A program made the translations under genes and the position numbers. Under the pieces are notes generated by a model. That model saw nothing but the letters and a program-made list of their open reading frames with translations, made no database searches and was not told where the DNA came from. Below, piece by piece: positions 8,571 to 16,249 of a DNA stretch of 64,000 nt. Source of the stretch: Chryseobacterium sp. PMSZPI (GTDB taxonomy: Bacteria; Bacteroidota; Bacteroidia; Flavobacteriales; Weeksellaceae); the NCBI RefSeq assembly GCF_002835665.1, contig NZ_PIZV01000056.1:1-64000 (forward strand), read 5' to 3'. The first letter of the stretch is position 1. Each line of letters starts with the position of its first letter.

Positions 8571-8786
8571 ATGGAAAACAAAAATTCAAAAAAGAAACCG
8601 TTTTTCGCAACATTTTTAGAAAAACAACTTAAAGACCCTGAAACAGTGAAAGGGGGAAGTGTTACTTCATTATTGTTAGATGATGTAACTACAGCTCTTA
8701 AAGATGGGGTTACCAAGCCGGATAATGATAATGTGACCATGAAATACCCATCCGATGGGGACGATGATGTTTTAGAAGTTCAATAA
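8571..8786 (+). CDS. Graspetide (microviridin-type) precursor peptide 1
   Basis: A 71-aa RiPP precursor. Residues 10-17 (PFFATFLE) match the PFFA-x-FLE leader helix that ATP-grasp graspetide ligases bind. K27-G28-G29 forms a leader end. T56-x-K58-Y-P-S61-D62-G-D-D-D66 matches the microviridin core TxKYPSDxEE, with Asp in place of the usual Glu pair. Residues 31-55 repeat with an exact 8-residue period: Val at 31, 39, 47, 55; Thr at 32, 40, 48, 56; Asp at 37, 45, 53. A short tail (VLEVQ) follows. An 18-nt gap leads to a paralogous precursor. Product class is well supported; the final ring pattern is not known. Confidence 0.93.
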   Translation: MENKNSKKKPFFATFLEKQLKDPETVKGGSVTSLLLDDVTTALKDGVTKPDNDNVTMKYPSDGDDDVLEVQ

Positions 8787-8804
8787 AACGTAAAAAAGGT
8801 CATT

Positions 8805-9023
8805 ATGGAAAATAAGAACTCTAAAAAGAAACCTTTTTTTGCCTCTTTCTTAGAAAAGCAAATTAAAGATACTGAAACTATAAAAGGAGGAACAGACATC
8901 TCAATTCCTGAAAGAGATGTCGTTACAAAACCGGATTACGATATCGTAACGACTCCACAGGATGATATGATGCACACTTTGAAATATCCTTCTGATGGTG
9001 ACGATGATGTTCAATATGTATAA
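8805..9023 (+). CDS. Graspetide (microviridin-type) precursor peptide 2
   Basis: A 72-aa paralogue of the preceding precursor. The first 29 residues are nearly identical, including PFFASFLE at 10-17 and K27-G28-G29, and the core T58-x-K60-Y-P-S63-D64-G-D-D-D68 is conserved. The linker has diverged but keeps the 8-residue register: Ile/Val at 32, 40, 48; Ser/Thr at 33, 41, 49; Asp at 38, 46, 54. The tail is VQYV. It probably arose by tandem duplication and makes a second, slightly different product with the same ligases. A strong hairpin follows before the ligase genes. Confidence 0.93.
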   Translation: MENKNSKKKPFFASFLEKQIKDTETIKGGTDISIPERDVVTKPDYDIVTTPQDDMMHTLKYPSDGDDDVQYV

Positions 9024-9051
9024 AATAAACAATTAAGTACATAACAAGATC

Positions 9052-9083
9052 AAAGGGAAACTTACTATTTAAGTTTCCCTTTT
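9052..9083 (+). terminator. Intra-operon terminator/attenuator hairpin
   Basis: A perfect 13-bp stem (9052-9064 with 9070-9082), a 5-nt loop and a short T-run lie between precursor 2 and the first ligase gene. It probably lets most transcripts end after the precursors, giving excess substrate over enzyme. Confidence 0.75.
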
Positions 9084-9099
9084 CAATAAAAACCGGCTA

Positions 9100-10056
9100 A
9101 TGATTCTCTGCATCACCCATTCCCAGGATTATTATAATATCGATATTTTTTTCGAATACCTTACCTCTCAAGAAATCCCTTATTTCAGATTAAATTCTGA
9201 TCGTTTGAATCATTTCCAGAAGATCAGTATCCATGAAGATTCTTTTGAATTGACTGATGAATATGGAAATACAATTCATTCTGATCAAATTAAAGGGATA
9301 TGGCATAGAAAAGCCTGGAAAATAAATGTACCTGAAGAACTGGATGATGACTATGAGAGAATATTTCTGAAAGAATACAGAAGTCTTCGATATAATTTAT
9401 TGACCATCTTGGAGCATTTGCCATGGATCAATCCTTATGAGAATGAAAAAAAGATCGACGGGAATAAAATGCTTCAGCTCAAAATAGCACAGAGAAATCA
9501 TTTGACTACTCCTAAGACCATTTTTTCCAACGATGGAGAGCAGGTAACTTCTTTTTTTCATCAGTACTGTAAAGGAAAAGCTATTGCCAAACTTCATGGT
9601 GTAACGACAAAGACAATGAGTGGTGAAAACTTGGTGGCCACTACAATAATCGAAGAAGGCACATTGGAACATCTTTCGGATATCGTGTATTGTCCTATGA
9701 TTTTTCAGCCTTATATTGATAAAGAATATGAGCTAAGAATTGTCTATGTAGATGGTGAATTCTTTACCGGAAAGATCAATAATAATGAAAATTCCGATTG
9801 GAGAATTGCCAGAGAAGGCTATTTCTGGGAAGCTTACGAGTTACCTGGCCTTATCAAAGTAAATCTGACTTCTATGATGAAAGAAATGGGGCTTTATATA
9901 GGAGCCATCGATATCATGAAAGGAATGGATGGACAATATTATTTCCTTGAAGTCAATCCACAGGGAGAATGGGGAATGTTACAGAAAGAATTAGGATTTC
10001 CCATAGCAGAAAGAATTGCCGACAACCTTATCAAAAGAATTAATTTCCATGAATAA
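9100..10056 (+). CDS. mvdC: ATP-grasp graspetide ligase, MvdC/MdnB-like
   Basis: A 318-aa ATP-grasp peptide macrocyclase. It has an N-terminal pre-ATP-grasp fold (MILCITHSQDYYNID), the IWHRKAW segment, the central YELRIVYVDGEFFTGKI strand, and the metal/ATP-binding IGAIDIMK...YYFLEVNPQGEW near the C-terminus. In microviridin pathways two such ligases act in turn; the GEWGML-type ending resembles the MvdC/MdnB branch, which closes the Lys-carboxylate amide. The start ATG is 17 nt after the hairpin. The next ligase gene overlaps it by 8 nt, so the two enzymes are translationally coupled. The branch assignment is from remembered motifs and less certain than the family. Confidence 0.85.
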   Translation: MILCITHSQDYYNIDIFFEYLTSQEIPYFRLNSDRLNHFQKISIHEDSFELTDEYGNTIHSDQIKGIWHRKAWKINVPEELDDDYERIFLKEYRSLRYNLLTILEHLPWINPYENEKKIDGNKMLQLKIAQRNHLTTPKTIFSNDGEQVTSFFHQYCKGKAIAKLHGVTTKTMSGENLVATTIIEEGTLEHLSDIVYCPMIFQPYIDKEYELRIVYVDGEFFTGKINNNENSDWRIAREGYFWEAYELPGLIKVNLTSMMKEMGLYIGAIDIMKGMDGQYYFLEVNPQGEWGMLQKELGFPIAERIADNLIKRINFHE

Positions 10057-11053
10057 AATTTTAATTATAACCCATACCGCAGATAATTTTTCGATTGAAA
10101 AAGTAACAGAATATATTGAACAAAATAATTGTGAAGTCATTCGCTTTGATGTTGATTTATATCCTTTACAAAACAACTTGTCAACTGTTTTCCAGAATGG
10201 AGAATGGGTGAGTATTCTTGAAACTCCAAATACTAAATACCGTTTGGATGATATTTCATCAATTTGGTACAGACGTGCCTACAACATTGGAAAAGGATTG
10301 AAAGATGAAATGGATTCAAAATTTTACGGGGCAGCCATGGGAGAGATCCGTAATACCCTTTTTGGCTTTTTTGAATCGGTGGATGCTTATTCATTAGGCA
10401 AACCTAGTATTTATAGGAGACTTGACAGTAAGGAAGAGCAATTAAAAATCGCTGATAAATTAGGCTTGACCATTCCGGCAACCTGTATCACTAATAATCC
10501 TGAAGAAGCGAAAAAATTTATTGTGAAACATCAAAATGTCGTTGCTAAAATGCAAACCGGCTTTGCTATTTATGAAGACGGCGTGGAAAATGTGGTTTTT
10601 ACAAACGTTGTTAGTGAAGATAAGTTAGAAGAACTGGATTCACTTTTATATTGTCCAATGCAGTTCCAGCAAATGATTCAAAAGAAAAAAGAACTCCGTA
10701 TTACCATTGTAGGGAGAGATGTTTACGCTTTTGAAATCGATTCCCAGCAGTCTGAGGACGCAAAAATTGACTGGAGAAAAGACGGTATTAATCTGATCAA
10801 TAAATGGAACAGAACAGAATTGCCAAGTCATATTGAAGAAAAATTGTTAGAACTTTTGGATGTCTATCACGTAGATTATGGTGCGATAGACATGATTGTT
10901 TCTCCTGAAGATGAATATTATTTCATCGAGATCAATGCAGCAGGAGAATTCTTTTGGTTGGATAATCTTACAGAAGGAAATCTTATTTCTAAAAGTATTG
11001 CAGATGTTCTTTGTGATAAGGCATCAAGAAGAAACAATATGGTGATGGCTTAA
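10049..11053 (+). CDS. mvdD: ATP-grasp graspetide ligase, MvdD/MdnC-like
   Basis: A 334-aa ATP-grasp enzyme. From memory it resembles MdnC/MvdD: MNKILIITHTADNFSIEKV start, IWYRRAYN, LYCPMQFQQMI, ELRITIVGRDVYAFEI, DWRKDG, and YGAIDMIVSP...YFIEINAAGEFFWLD. MdnC-type ligases bind the PFFA-x-FLE leader helix and form the Thr-Asp and Ser-acid side-chain esters. The ATG at 10049 is preferred: a further ATG at 10016 lies deep inside the previous gene and would add eleven unrelated residues. A rho-independent terminator follows, so no dedicated transporter, protease or acetyltransferase belongs to this operon. Confidence 0.88.
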   Translation: MNKILIITHTADNFSIEKVTEYIEQNNCEVIRFDVDLYPLQNNLSTVFQNGEWVSILETPNTKYRLDDISSIWYRRAYNIGKGLKDEMDSKFYGAAMGEIRNTLFGFFESVDAYSLGKPSIYRRLDSKEEQLKIADKLGLTIPATCITNNPEEAKKFIVKHQNVVAKMQTGFAIYEDGVENVVFTNVVSEDKLEELDSLLYCPMQFQQMIQKKKELRITIVGRDVYAFEIDSQQSEDAKIDWRKDGINLINKWNRTELPSHIEEKLLELLDVYHVDYGAIDMIVSPEDEYYFIEINAAGEFFWLDNLTEGNLISKSIADVLCDKASRRNNMVMA

Positions 11054-11072
11054 AAATAAAATTAATATCGTG

Positions 11073-11107
11073 AAAGTCCTGAAAGTTTAATTTCTTTCAG
11101 GACTTTT
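11073..11107 (+). terminator. Terminator of the graspetide operon
   Basis: AAAGTCCTGAAAG pairs with CTTTCAGGACTTT around an 8-nt loop, followed by a T/A-rich tail. It lies 20 nt after the second ligase stop codon and marks the end of the operon. Confidence 0.85.
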
Positions 11108-11109
11108 AT

Positions 11110-11455
11110 ATACATGGATTTACACAGATATCTTAATTTCGCCCGCAGATAAAACAGATTAAGCATATCTACTTAAAAATCTTTGATTTTTAAACTTATG
11201 TGTTCTTCTCAGCACTAAGCTTTTTAACTTCAAAAAACTTAAGTGTTTTATTTCTTTTGTTTTTTTGTTTTTCCCACAGAAGCCACAAATCTTCACAGAA
11301 ATTTTTGCTTGCAGATAAAACAGATCAAGCAGACCTACTTAAAAATCTTTGATTTTTAAAGCTTATGTGACCTTCTCAACACAAAGCTTTAAACTTAAAA
11401 AACTTAAGTGTTTAAAAACTTTTGTGCCTTTTGTGGTTGACCATTAAAGTTTTTG
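11110..11455. repeat. Two dispersed intergenic repeat units (about 166-bp spacing)
   Basis: Two divergent copies of a non-coding repeat lie head to tail; the marker GCAGATAAAACAGAT begins at 11145 and 11311. Each contains the small hairpin AAAAATC-ttt-GATTTTT and an AACTTAAGTG block. The same family occurs in reverse orientation at 23570-24110 and 60055-60500 and, more diverged, at 41790-42120. No open reading frame of note. The remainder up to 11635 is AT-rich and featureless. Confidence 0.75.
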
Positions 11456-11635
11456 TTCTTCAAATTCATCTTTTCTCGTTTTCAGAATGATAATATTGGT
11501 TAAATAAAGTTGAATTATGCTTTAAAAATCGCAAATTTGCAAAAACAGTTTTTCAAAGAATTTTGATAAGAGTTTGAAGAATTGTCGGATAGAAAATATT
11601 GTCATATTTTAGTCAGCAATCAAGTAACATAATTA

Positions 11636-12649
11636 ATGGTTTTTGTAACGGGTGCAACCGGAATCCTGGGGAGGATCATTGTGTTGGAACTTCTTAAGAG
11701 AGGTAAAGACGTACGAGCTTCCAAAAGACCGGGCAGCAATTTAAACGAAGTAAGGCATTCATACAGTTTTTATACGGAAAATCCTGATGATTTTTTTAAT
11801 AAAATTGAATGGGTGGATGTCAATTTTGATGATCAAAACTCTCTGGATAATGCCTTAAGAGGAATTGATGAGGTTTATCACTGTGCCGCAAAAGTAAGTT
11901 TTCATCCTAAAGATGAGAAAGAAATGTACCAGACCAATATCAAAGGTACAGAAAGTCTTTTGTTTGCCTGTGAAGGATCGGGAGTTAAAAAATTTCTGCA
12001 TGTAAGTTCTGTAGCCGTTCTGGATAACTTTAACGAAAAAGGAGAATTGGACGAAGATTCTGATTTTAATCCTAAATTGGAACATTCTGCATATGCAATT
12101 TCTAAACATTTGTCTGAAATGGAAGCCTGGAGAGCCTCTGCGGAAGGATTAAATGTGGCGATTATCAATCCGGGAATGATTGTAGGAAGCGGAAATTGGA
12201 ATCAAAGCAGTGGAGAACTTTTTTCTACTTTTGAAGACAATAGCTTTACATTTGCTGGCGGTTCTACTTACGTAGATGTCAGAGATGTTGCCAAAATTGC
12301 CATAGAACTTTTGGAGCAGAATATTTTTGGGGAGCGTTTTATCATTGTTTCCGAAAATAAAAGATATGCAGAACTTGGAAAACAGATCAGAACGAGACTG
12401 GGATTGAAGGATGCAAAAATTCTTACATCGTCTCAATTGAATATTGGAAGAATAGCCAATACACTCTTTGGGTGGTTGATTCCAAAATTAAGAATGATTA
12501 CCAAATCGAATATTGAAGCAATATCTACCTTCAACACCATTTCCAATCACAAAATCCAAAATAAACTGAATTATCGGTTTATTCCTGTAAAAGAAAGTAT
12601 CGACTTTCACCTGAATAATTATATTAACGACAAAAAGCTGAAGAAATGA
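11636..12649 (+). CDS. NAD(P)-dependent epimerase/dehydratase (extended SDR)
   Basis: A 337-aa extended short-chain dehydrogenase. The N-terminal Rossmann motif TGATGILG binds NAD(P). The adenine-side VDVNFDD and CAAKVSFHP strands, the catalytic YxxxK in YAISKHLSE, and an INPGMIVGSG substrate loop are visible. It resembles dihydroflavonol-reductase/3-beta-HSD-like SDRs; the substrate cannot be deduced. Its stop overlaps the start of the acyl-CoA ligase gene by 4 nt (ATGA), so the pair is translationally coupled and probably acts on related acyl or sterol-like substrates. Confidence 0.9.
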   Translation: MVFVTGATGILGRIIVLELLKRGKDVRASKRPGSNLNEVRHSYSFYTENPDDFFNKIEWVDVNFDDQNSLDNALRGIDEVYHCAAKVSFHPKDEKEMYQTNIKGTESLLFACEGSGVKKFLHVSSVAVLDNFNEKGELDEDSDFNPKLEHSAYAISKHLSEMEAWRASAEGLNVAIINPGMIVGSGNWNQSSGELFSTFEDNSFTFAGGSTYVDVRDVAKIAIELLEQNIFGERFIIVSENKRYAELGKQIRTRLGLKDAKILTSSQLNIGRIANTLFGWLIPKLRMITKSNIEAISTFNTISNHKIQNKLNYRFIPVKESIDFHLNNYINDKKLKK

Positions 12650-14415
12650 ATCTTGCAGAGGCAATTATCCTTAAAAATGTAGAAAAGCATCCAGTAAAAG
12701 CTGCGATTGGATTTAAAAAGAAAGATGAAGCCTGGAAAGAGCTGAGCTGGAAAAAATTCAGTGAAATTGTTTTTAAAACAGCCAATGCATTAAAAAATGC
12801 AGGTGTTCAGGAAGATGATAAAGTGGCCATCTATTCGGATAATTCTTCGGAATGGATGATTTTTGACTTGGCTACTATGGCGGTCGGAGCAATTACGGTC
12901 CCTATTTATTCCACAAATAATGCTGAGCAGGCAGAATATATCATTAACGATTCCGGAGCTAAAGTTGTTTTAGTAGGAAATCAGGTTCAATACGATGCTT
13001 GCCTTGAGTTTTTACATAAAGAAGAAAATAATCTGGAAACGATTGTCGTTTCTAAGAAAGCGGTTTGGATCAAGAAAGAGTTCAATAGCTTTTATCTTGA
13101 AGATTTTATAGCGAAAGCTTCTCCCAAATTGGAAATCTGTAAAAAAGAATACGAAGATACAGCGACGTTAATTTATACTTCCGGAACAACCGGGACACCT
13201 AAAGGAGTAATGCTTACTCATGGGAACTTCATCAAAGCTTTTGATTCCCATTTTGAATTTTTTAAATTTAAAAACTTTGAAGAAGAGCTTTCATTGGCAT
13301 TTTTACCTTTAAGTCATGTTTTTGAAAGAAGCTGGAGCTTACTTTGCCTGTATGGTGGAGCAAGAGTTTATTTCCTCGAAGATCCGAAAAATGTGGCCAA
13401 AGCATTGGAAGAGGTTAAGCCTACAACGATGTGTGCCGTTCCTAGATTCTTCCAGAAAGTTTATGCCGGAGTTTTGGAAAAAGCAGAAGAAAGTTCTTCA
13501 TTGAAGAAAAAAATCTTTAATTGGGCTCTAAAAACCGGATGGGAAACCGCAGAATTGAGAAGAAATGAAAAGCCGATTTCTTTTGGATTAAAGTTCAAAG
13601 AATCTATTGCCGATATGTTGGTCTTCAGTAAGATCAAAGAGAAAATGGGTGGGAGATTATGGTTCTTACCTTGCGGAGGAGCTTCTTTATCTCCTGAAGT
13701 GACCAGATTCTTTGAATCTGTGGGAATTCACGTAACAGTAGGATATGGGTTAACAGAAACAACGGCTACTTTAACTCTTTTTCCTCTGACTCATTTTGAA
13801 CATGGAACCAGTGGAAAACCGCTACCCGGAGTAGAACTTCGTATCGGAGAAAGTGATGAAATTCAGGCGAGAGGAAATGGGATTATGAAAGGGTATTACA
13901 ATAGACCTGAAGAAACACAAAAAGTTTTTACAGAAGACGGATGGTTCAAGACAGGGGATGCCGGTAAATTTGATGAAAAAGGTAATCTGATCATTACGGA
14001 CAGAATCAAAGATCTGATGAAGACCTCCAATGGAAAATATATTGCTCCACAACAGATTGAAAACCTTTTAACCAATAATAATTTCATCCAGCAGATTATG
14101 CTGATTGCAGAAGGTAGACAATTTGTTTCTGCCCTGATCGTTCCTAACTTCGAATTTTTGCATGACTTTATCAAAAATAATAATATTGCTTTTACCAATT
14201 GGGAAGAGATTGTAAAAAATGATAAAGTGATCAATTTTTATAAAGAAAAAGTGAAAGAGCTACAAAATCACCTTGCTGATTATGAGAAAGTGAAAAAATT
14301 CACATTGATGCCTGCAGAATTTGATATCAATACCGGAGAAATCACCCCAACATTGAAAGTTAAGCGAAATGTGGTTCTTAAGAAATATGCAGATATTATA
14401 GAAAAGATGTATTAA
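12646..14415 (+). CDS. Long-chain fatty acid--CoA ligase (AMP-forming)
   Basis: A 589-aa adenylate-forming enzyme that activates long-chain fatty acids to acyl-CoA through acyl-AMP. The P-loop TLIYTSGTTGTPKGVMLTH is near residues 175-193. VGYGLTETTATLT (A5), the GWFKTGDAG motif (A7), ITDRIKDLMKTSNGKYIAPQQIE (A8 hinge) and a final TLKVKRNVV (A10 Lys) are all present, so it looks catalytically complete. It resembles FadD15-type ligases. It overlaps the SDR gene by 4 nt. Confidence 0.94.
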   Translation: MNLAEAIILKNVEKHPVKAAIGFKKKDEAWKELSWKKFSEIVFKTANALKNAGVQEDDKVAIYSDNSSEWMIFDLATMAVGAITVPIYSTNNAEQAEYIINDSGAKVVLVGNQVQYDACLEFLHKEENNLETIVVSKKAVWIKKEFNSFYLEDFIAKASPKLEICKKEYEDTATLIYTSGTTGTPKGVMLTHGNFIKAFDSHFEFFKFKNFEEELSLAFLPLSHVFERSWSLLCLYGGARVYFLEDPKNVAKALEEVKPTTMCAVPRFFQKVYAGVLEKAEESSSLKKKIFNWALKTGWETAELRRNEKPISFGLKFKESIADMLVFSKIKEKMGGRLWFLPCGGASLSPEVTRFFESVGIHVTVGYGLTETTATLTLFPLTHFEHGTSGKPLPGVELRIGESDEIQARGNGIMKGYYNRPEETQKVFTEDGWFKTGDAGKFDEKGNLIITDRIKDLMKTSNGKYIAPQQIENLLTNNNFIQQIMLIAEGRQFVSALIVPNFEFLHDFIKNNNIAFTNWEEIVKNDKVINFYKEKVKELQNHLADYEKVKKFTLMPAEFDINTGEITPTLKVKRNVVLKKYADIIEKMY

Positions 14416-14465
14416 AAGTTTTTTGATCTCCAGTTTTCACTTTCATTACAACTGAAGTGTGAAAA

Positions 14466-14518
14466 TTCCCCTCCTCCGGAGGGGTGGCAAAAATTCAAAG
14501 AATTTTTGACGGGGTGGT
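14466..14518. repeat. Interspersed GGGGTGG hairpin repeat
   Basis: Two adjacent hairpins: CCCCTCC-tcc-GGAGGGG (14468-14484) and AAAAATTC-aaa-GAATTTTT, the second followed by GACGGGGTGG. I recall this composite sequence as a common dispersed intergenic repeat in Chryseobacterium. It lies inside the open frame upstream of mvaD, which argues for the later mvaD start. Confidence 0.65.
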
Positions 14519-14549
14519 TAAAAAGAAGTTTTATCACTTAAATCAAACT

Positions 14550-15605
14550 ATGACAACACAATTTATAGGAAAACAAAATTTTACAGTTCATACACAAACG
14601 GTTTCAGAAAGCTGTCCGTCTAATATTGCTTTGATTAAATATTGGGGCAAATATGACTATCAGATTCCGGCAAATCCAAGTATCAGTTATACTTTAAATC
14701 ATTGTAAAACGAATACTTCAATGGAATTTATAGCTGATGAGCCTTTTTCTGTTCAAACTTATCTGGTTGGAAATGAAGAAGTGAAATTTGCTGAAAAAAT
14801 CGAAAAATATTTCAAAAATATTGAACAATACCTCCCTTGGATTTTAAAGGGTAAATATATCATCAGAACAGAAAATACCTTTCCGCATAGTTCAGGAATA
14901 GCGAGCTCTGCTTCAGGATTCGGAGCGATTGCAAAATGCCTGATGAAATTGGATGAAACTTTTACAGGAAAAGTTTCTGAAGAAGAAACTTTGAAAAAAG
15001 CTTCATTTTTAGCAAGATTAGGAAGTGGAAGTGCCTGCAGAAGTTTATATAACGGACTTATTGTCTGGGGAGAAACTACGGAGGTTGAAGGAAGTTCCGA
15101 TCTGTTTGCAGTGCCATATCCCGATTCTGAAATACATGAAGTATTCAAGAATTTTAACGATTGGGTTTTATTAATTCACGAAGGGCAAAAAAGTGTTTCT
15201 TCAACAGTAGGACATGGCCTGATGAAAACGAATCCTTATGCAGAAAGAAGATTTCAGGAAGCAAGAGAAAATTTTGTTCCTATGAAAGAAATTCTGAAGA
15301 ATGGTGATATGGAACGCTTCATGAAATTGGTGGAACACGAAGCACTTACTCTCCATGCCATGATGATGATGAGTGATCCTGCTTTTATTTTAATGAAAAC
15401 AGGAACATTGGAAGTCATCAATAAGATCTGGGATTTTAGAAAAGAAACCGGACTTCCTCTATTCTTTACACTGGATGCCGGAGCAAACGTACACCTTCTA
15501 TTTCCGAATGATAGCTCTCGAGAGAAGATCCAATCATTTATCGAAGCAGAATTACTACAACATACCCAGAAGAATGGAGTAGTAAAAGATATGATGAGGT
15601 TTTAA
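14550..15605 (+). CDS. mvaD: Diphosphomevalonate decarboxylase
   Basis: A 351-aa GHMP-fold enzyme. It phosphorylates and decarboxylates mevalonate 5-diphosphate to isopentenyl diphosphate, the last step of the mevalonate isoprenoid pathway used by flavobacteria. Recognisable are CPSNIALIKYWGKYD, the ATP-binding SSGIASSASGFGAIAKC, ARLGSGSACRSLYNG, and TLDAGANVHLLF near the catalytic Asp. The ATG at 14550 matches the family N-terminus; the in-frame ATG at 14484 lies in repeat DNA. No other mevalonate-pathway gene is in the window. Confidence 0.94.
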   Translation: MTTQFIGKQNFTVHTQTVSESCPSNIALIKYWGKYDYQIPANPSISYTLNHCKTNTSMEFIADEPFSVQTYLVGNEEVKFAEKIEKYFKNIEQYLPWILKGKYIIRTENTFPHSSGIASSASGFGAIAKCLMKLDETFTGKVSEEETLKKASFLARLGSGSACRSLYNGLIVWGETTEVEGSSDLFAVPYPDSEIHEVFKNFNDWVLLIHEGQKSVSSTVGHGLMKTNPYAERRFQEARENFVPMKEILKNGDMERFMKLVEHEALTLHAMMMMSDPAFILMKTGTLEVINKIWDFRKETGLPLFFTLDAGANVHLLFPNDSSREKIQSFIEAELLQHTQKNGVVKDMMRF

Positions 15606-15624
15606 AACGAAAAAAATATAAAGT

Positions 15625-15656
15625 AATCCTTGGTAATTTTTTACCAGGGATTTTTT
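15625..15656 (+). terminator. Terminator of mvaD
   Basis: AATCCTTGGTAA pairs with TTACCAGGGATT (one internal mismatch region), then a T-run. It lies 19 nt after the stop codon. Confidence 0.75.
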
Positions 15657-15676
15657 GATTGTTATAAAAATGAACT

Positions 15677-15740
15677 CAATAGAGGTGGGCTTTAGCCCAC
15701 CTTTTTATGAAGAATAAAGTCCCATGGCTTTAGCCAAAAC
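15677..15740. repeat. Bipartite GGGCTTTAGCCC palindromic repeat, copy 1
   Basis: Starts CAATAGA, then the hairpin AGGTGGGC-ttta-GCCCACCT (15683-15702), about 22 nt later a second palindrome ATGGCTTTAGCCA, then AAAC. The same two-part arrangement and length occur at 50550-50612. Confidence 0.7.
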
Positions 15741-15776
15741 ATATTTTCCTTATTTTTATCCTATAAACCCACGTAT

Positions 15777-16217
15777 ATGAATAAAATAGTAGTAAGTTTT
15801 CTCTTGTTCAGTGGTTTTTGTTTCGGGCAGCAGAATCAGGAAATAGAAAAACCTATTCGTAACCTGTTTCTTGCTATGAGAAATGCAGATGCTGAACTTT
15901 TAAAATCTGTATTTACAGAAAATGCGATTCTCCAAACCATAACGAAAGAAGGAATAGTGAAGACTGATAGTATACAGGATTTTATAACATCAGTTTCCCA
16001 ATTTTCAAAAGGAGATCTGGATGAGAGAATTACGATAGAAGCTATACACACCGATGGAAATCTGACAAGTGTATTCACTCCTTACTCTTTTTATTTGAAG
16101 GGAAAATTGTCGCATTGTGGTGCTAATAGTTTTCAGTTAGTACAACAGAATAATGACTGGAAGATCCAATATATCATTGATACCAGAAGAAAGGAAAAGT
16201 GTAGAGAAATTAAATAA
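15777..16217 (+). CDS. Exported NTF2-like (SnoaL/DUF4440-type) protein
   Basis: A 146-aa protein with an N-terminal signal peptide (hydrophobic to about residue 18, cleavage near CFGQ). The mature part has NTF2-like character: IEKPIRNLFLAMRNADAELLKSVFTENAILQTI, then beta strands ending in SFQLVQQNNDWKIQYIIDTR. The family includes polyketide cyclases and many small binding or enzymatic folds, so no reaction is assigned. It precedes the VOC gene by 32 nt on the same strand. Confidence 0.8.
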   Translation: MNKIVVSFLLFSGFCFGQQNQEIEKPIRNLFLAMRNADAELLKSVFTENAILQTITKEGIVKTDSIQDFITSVSQFSKGDLDERITIEAIHTDGNLTSVFTPYSFYLKGKLSHCGANSFQLVQQNNDWKIQYIIDTRRKEKCREIK

Positions 16218-16249
16218 AGAAACCCATTATAAAACAAACCATTTTTAAA

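Noticed and set aside
10016-11053. Longer version of the second ATP-grasp gene
   Set aside because: The extra 11 residues lie inside the first ligase gene; the ATG at 10049 gives the family N-terminus MNKILIITH.
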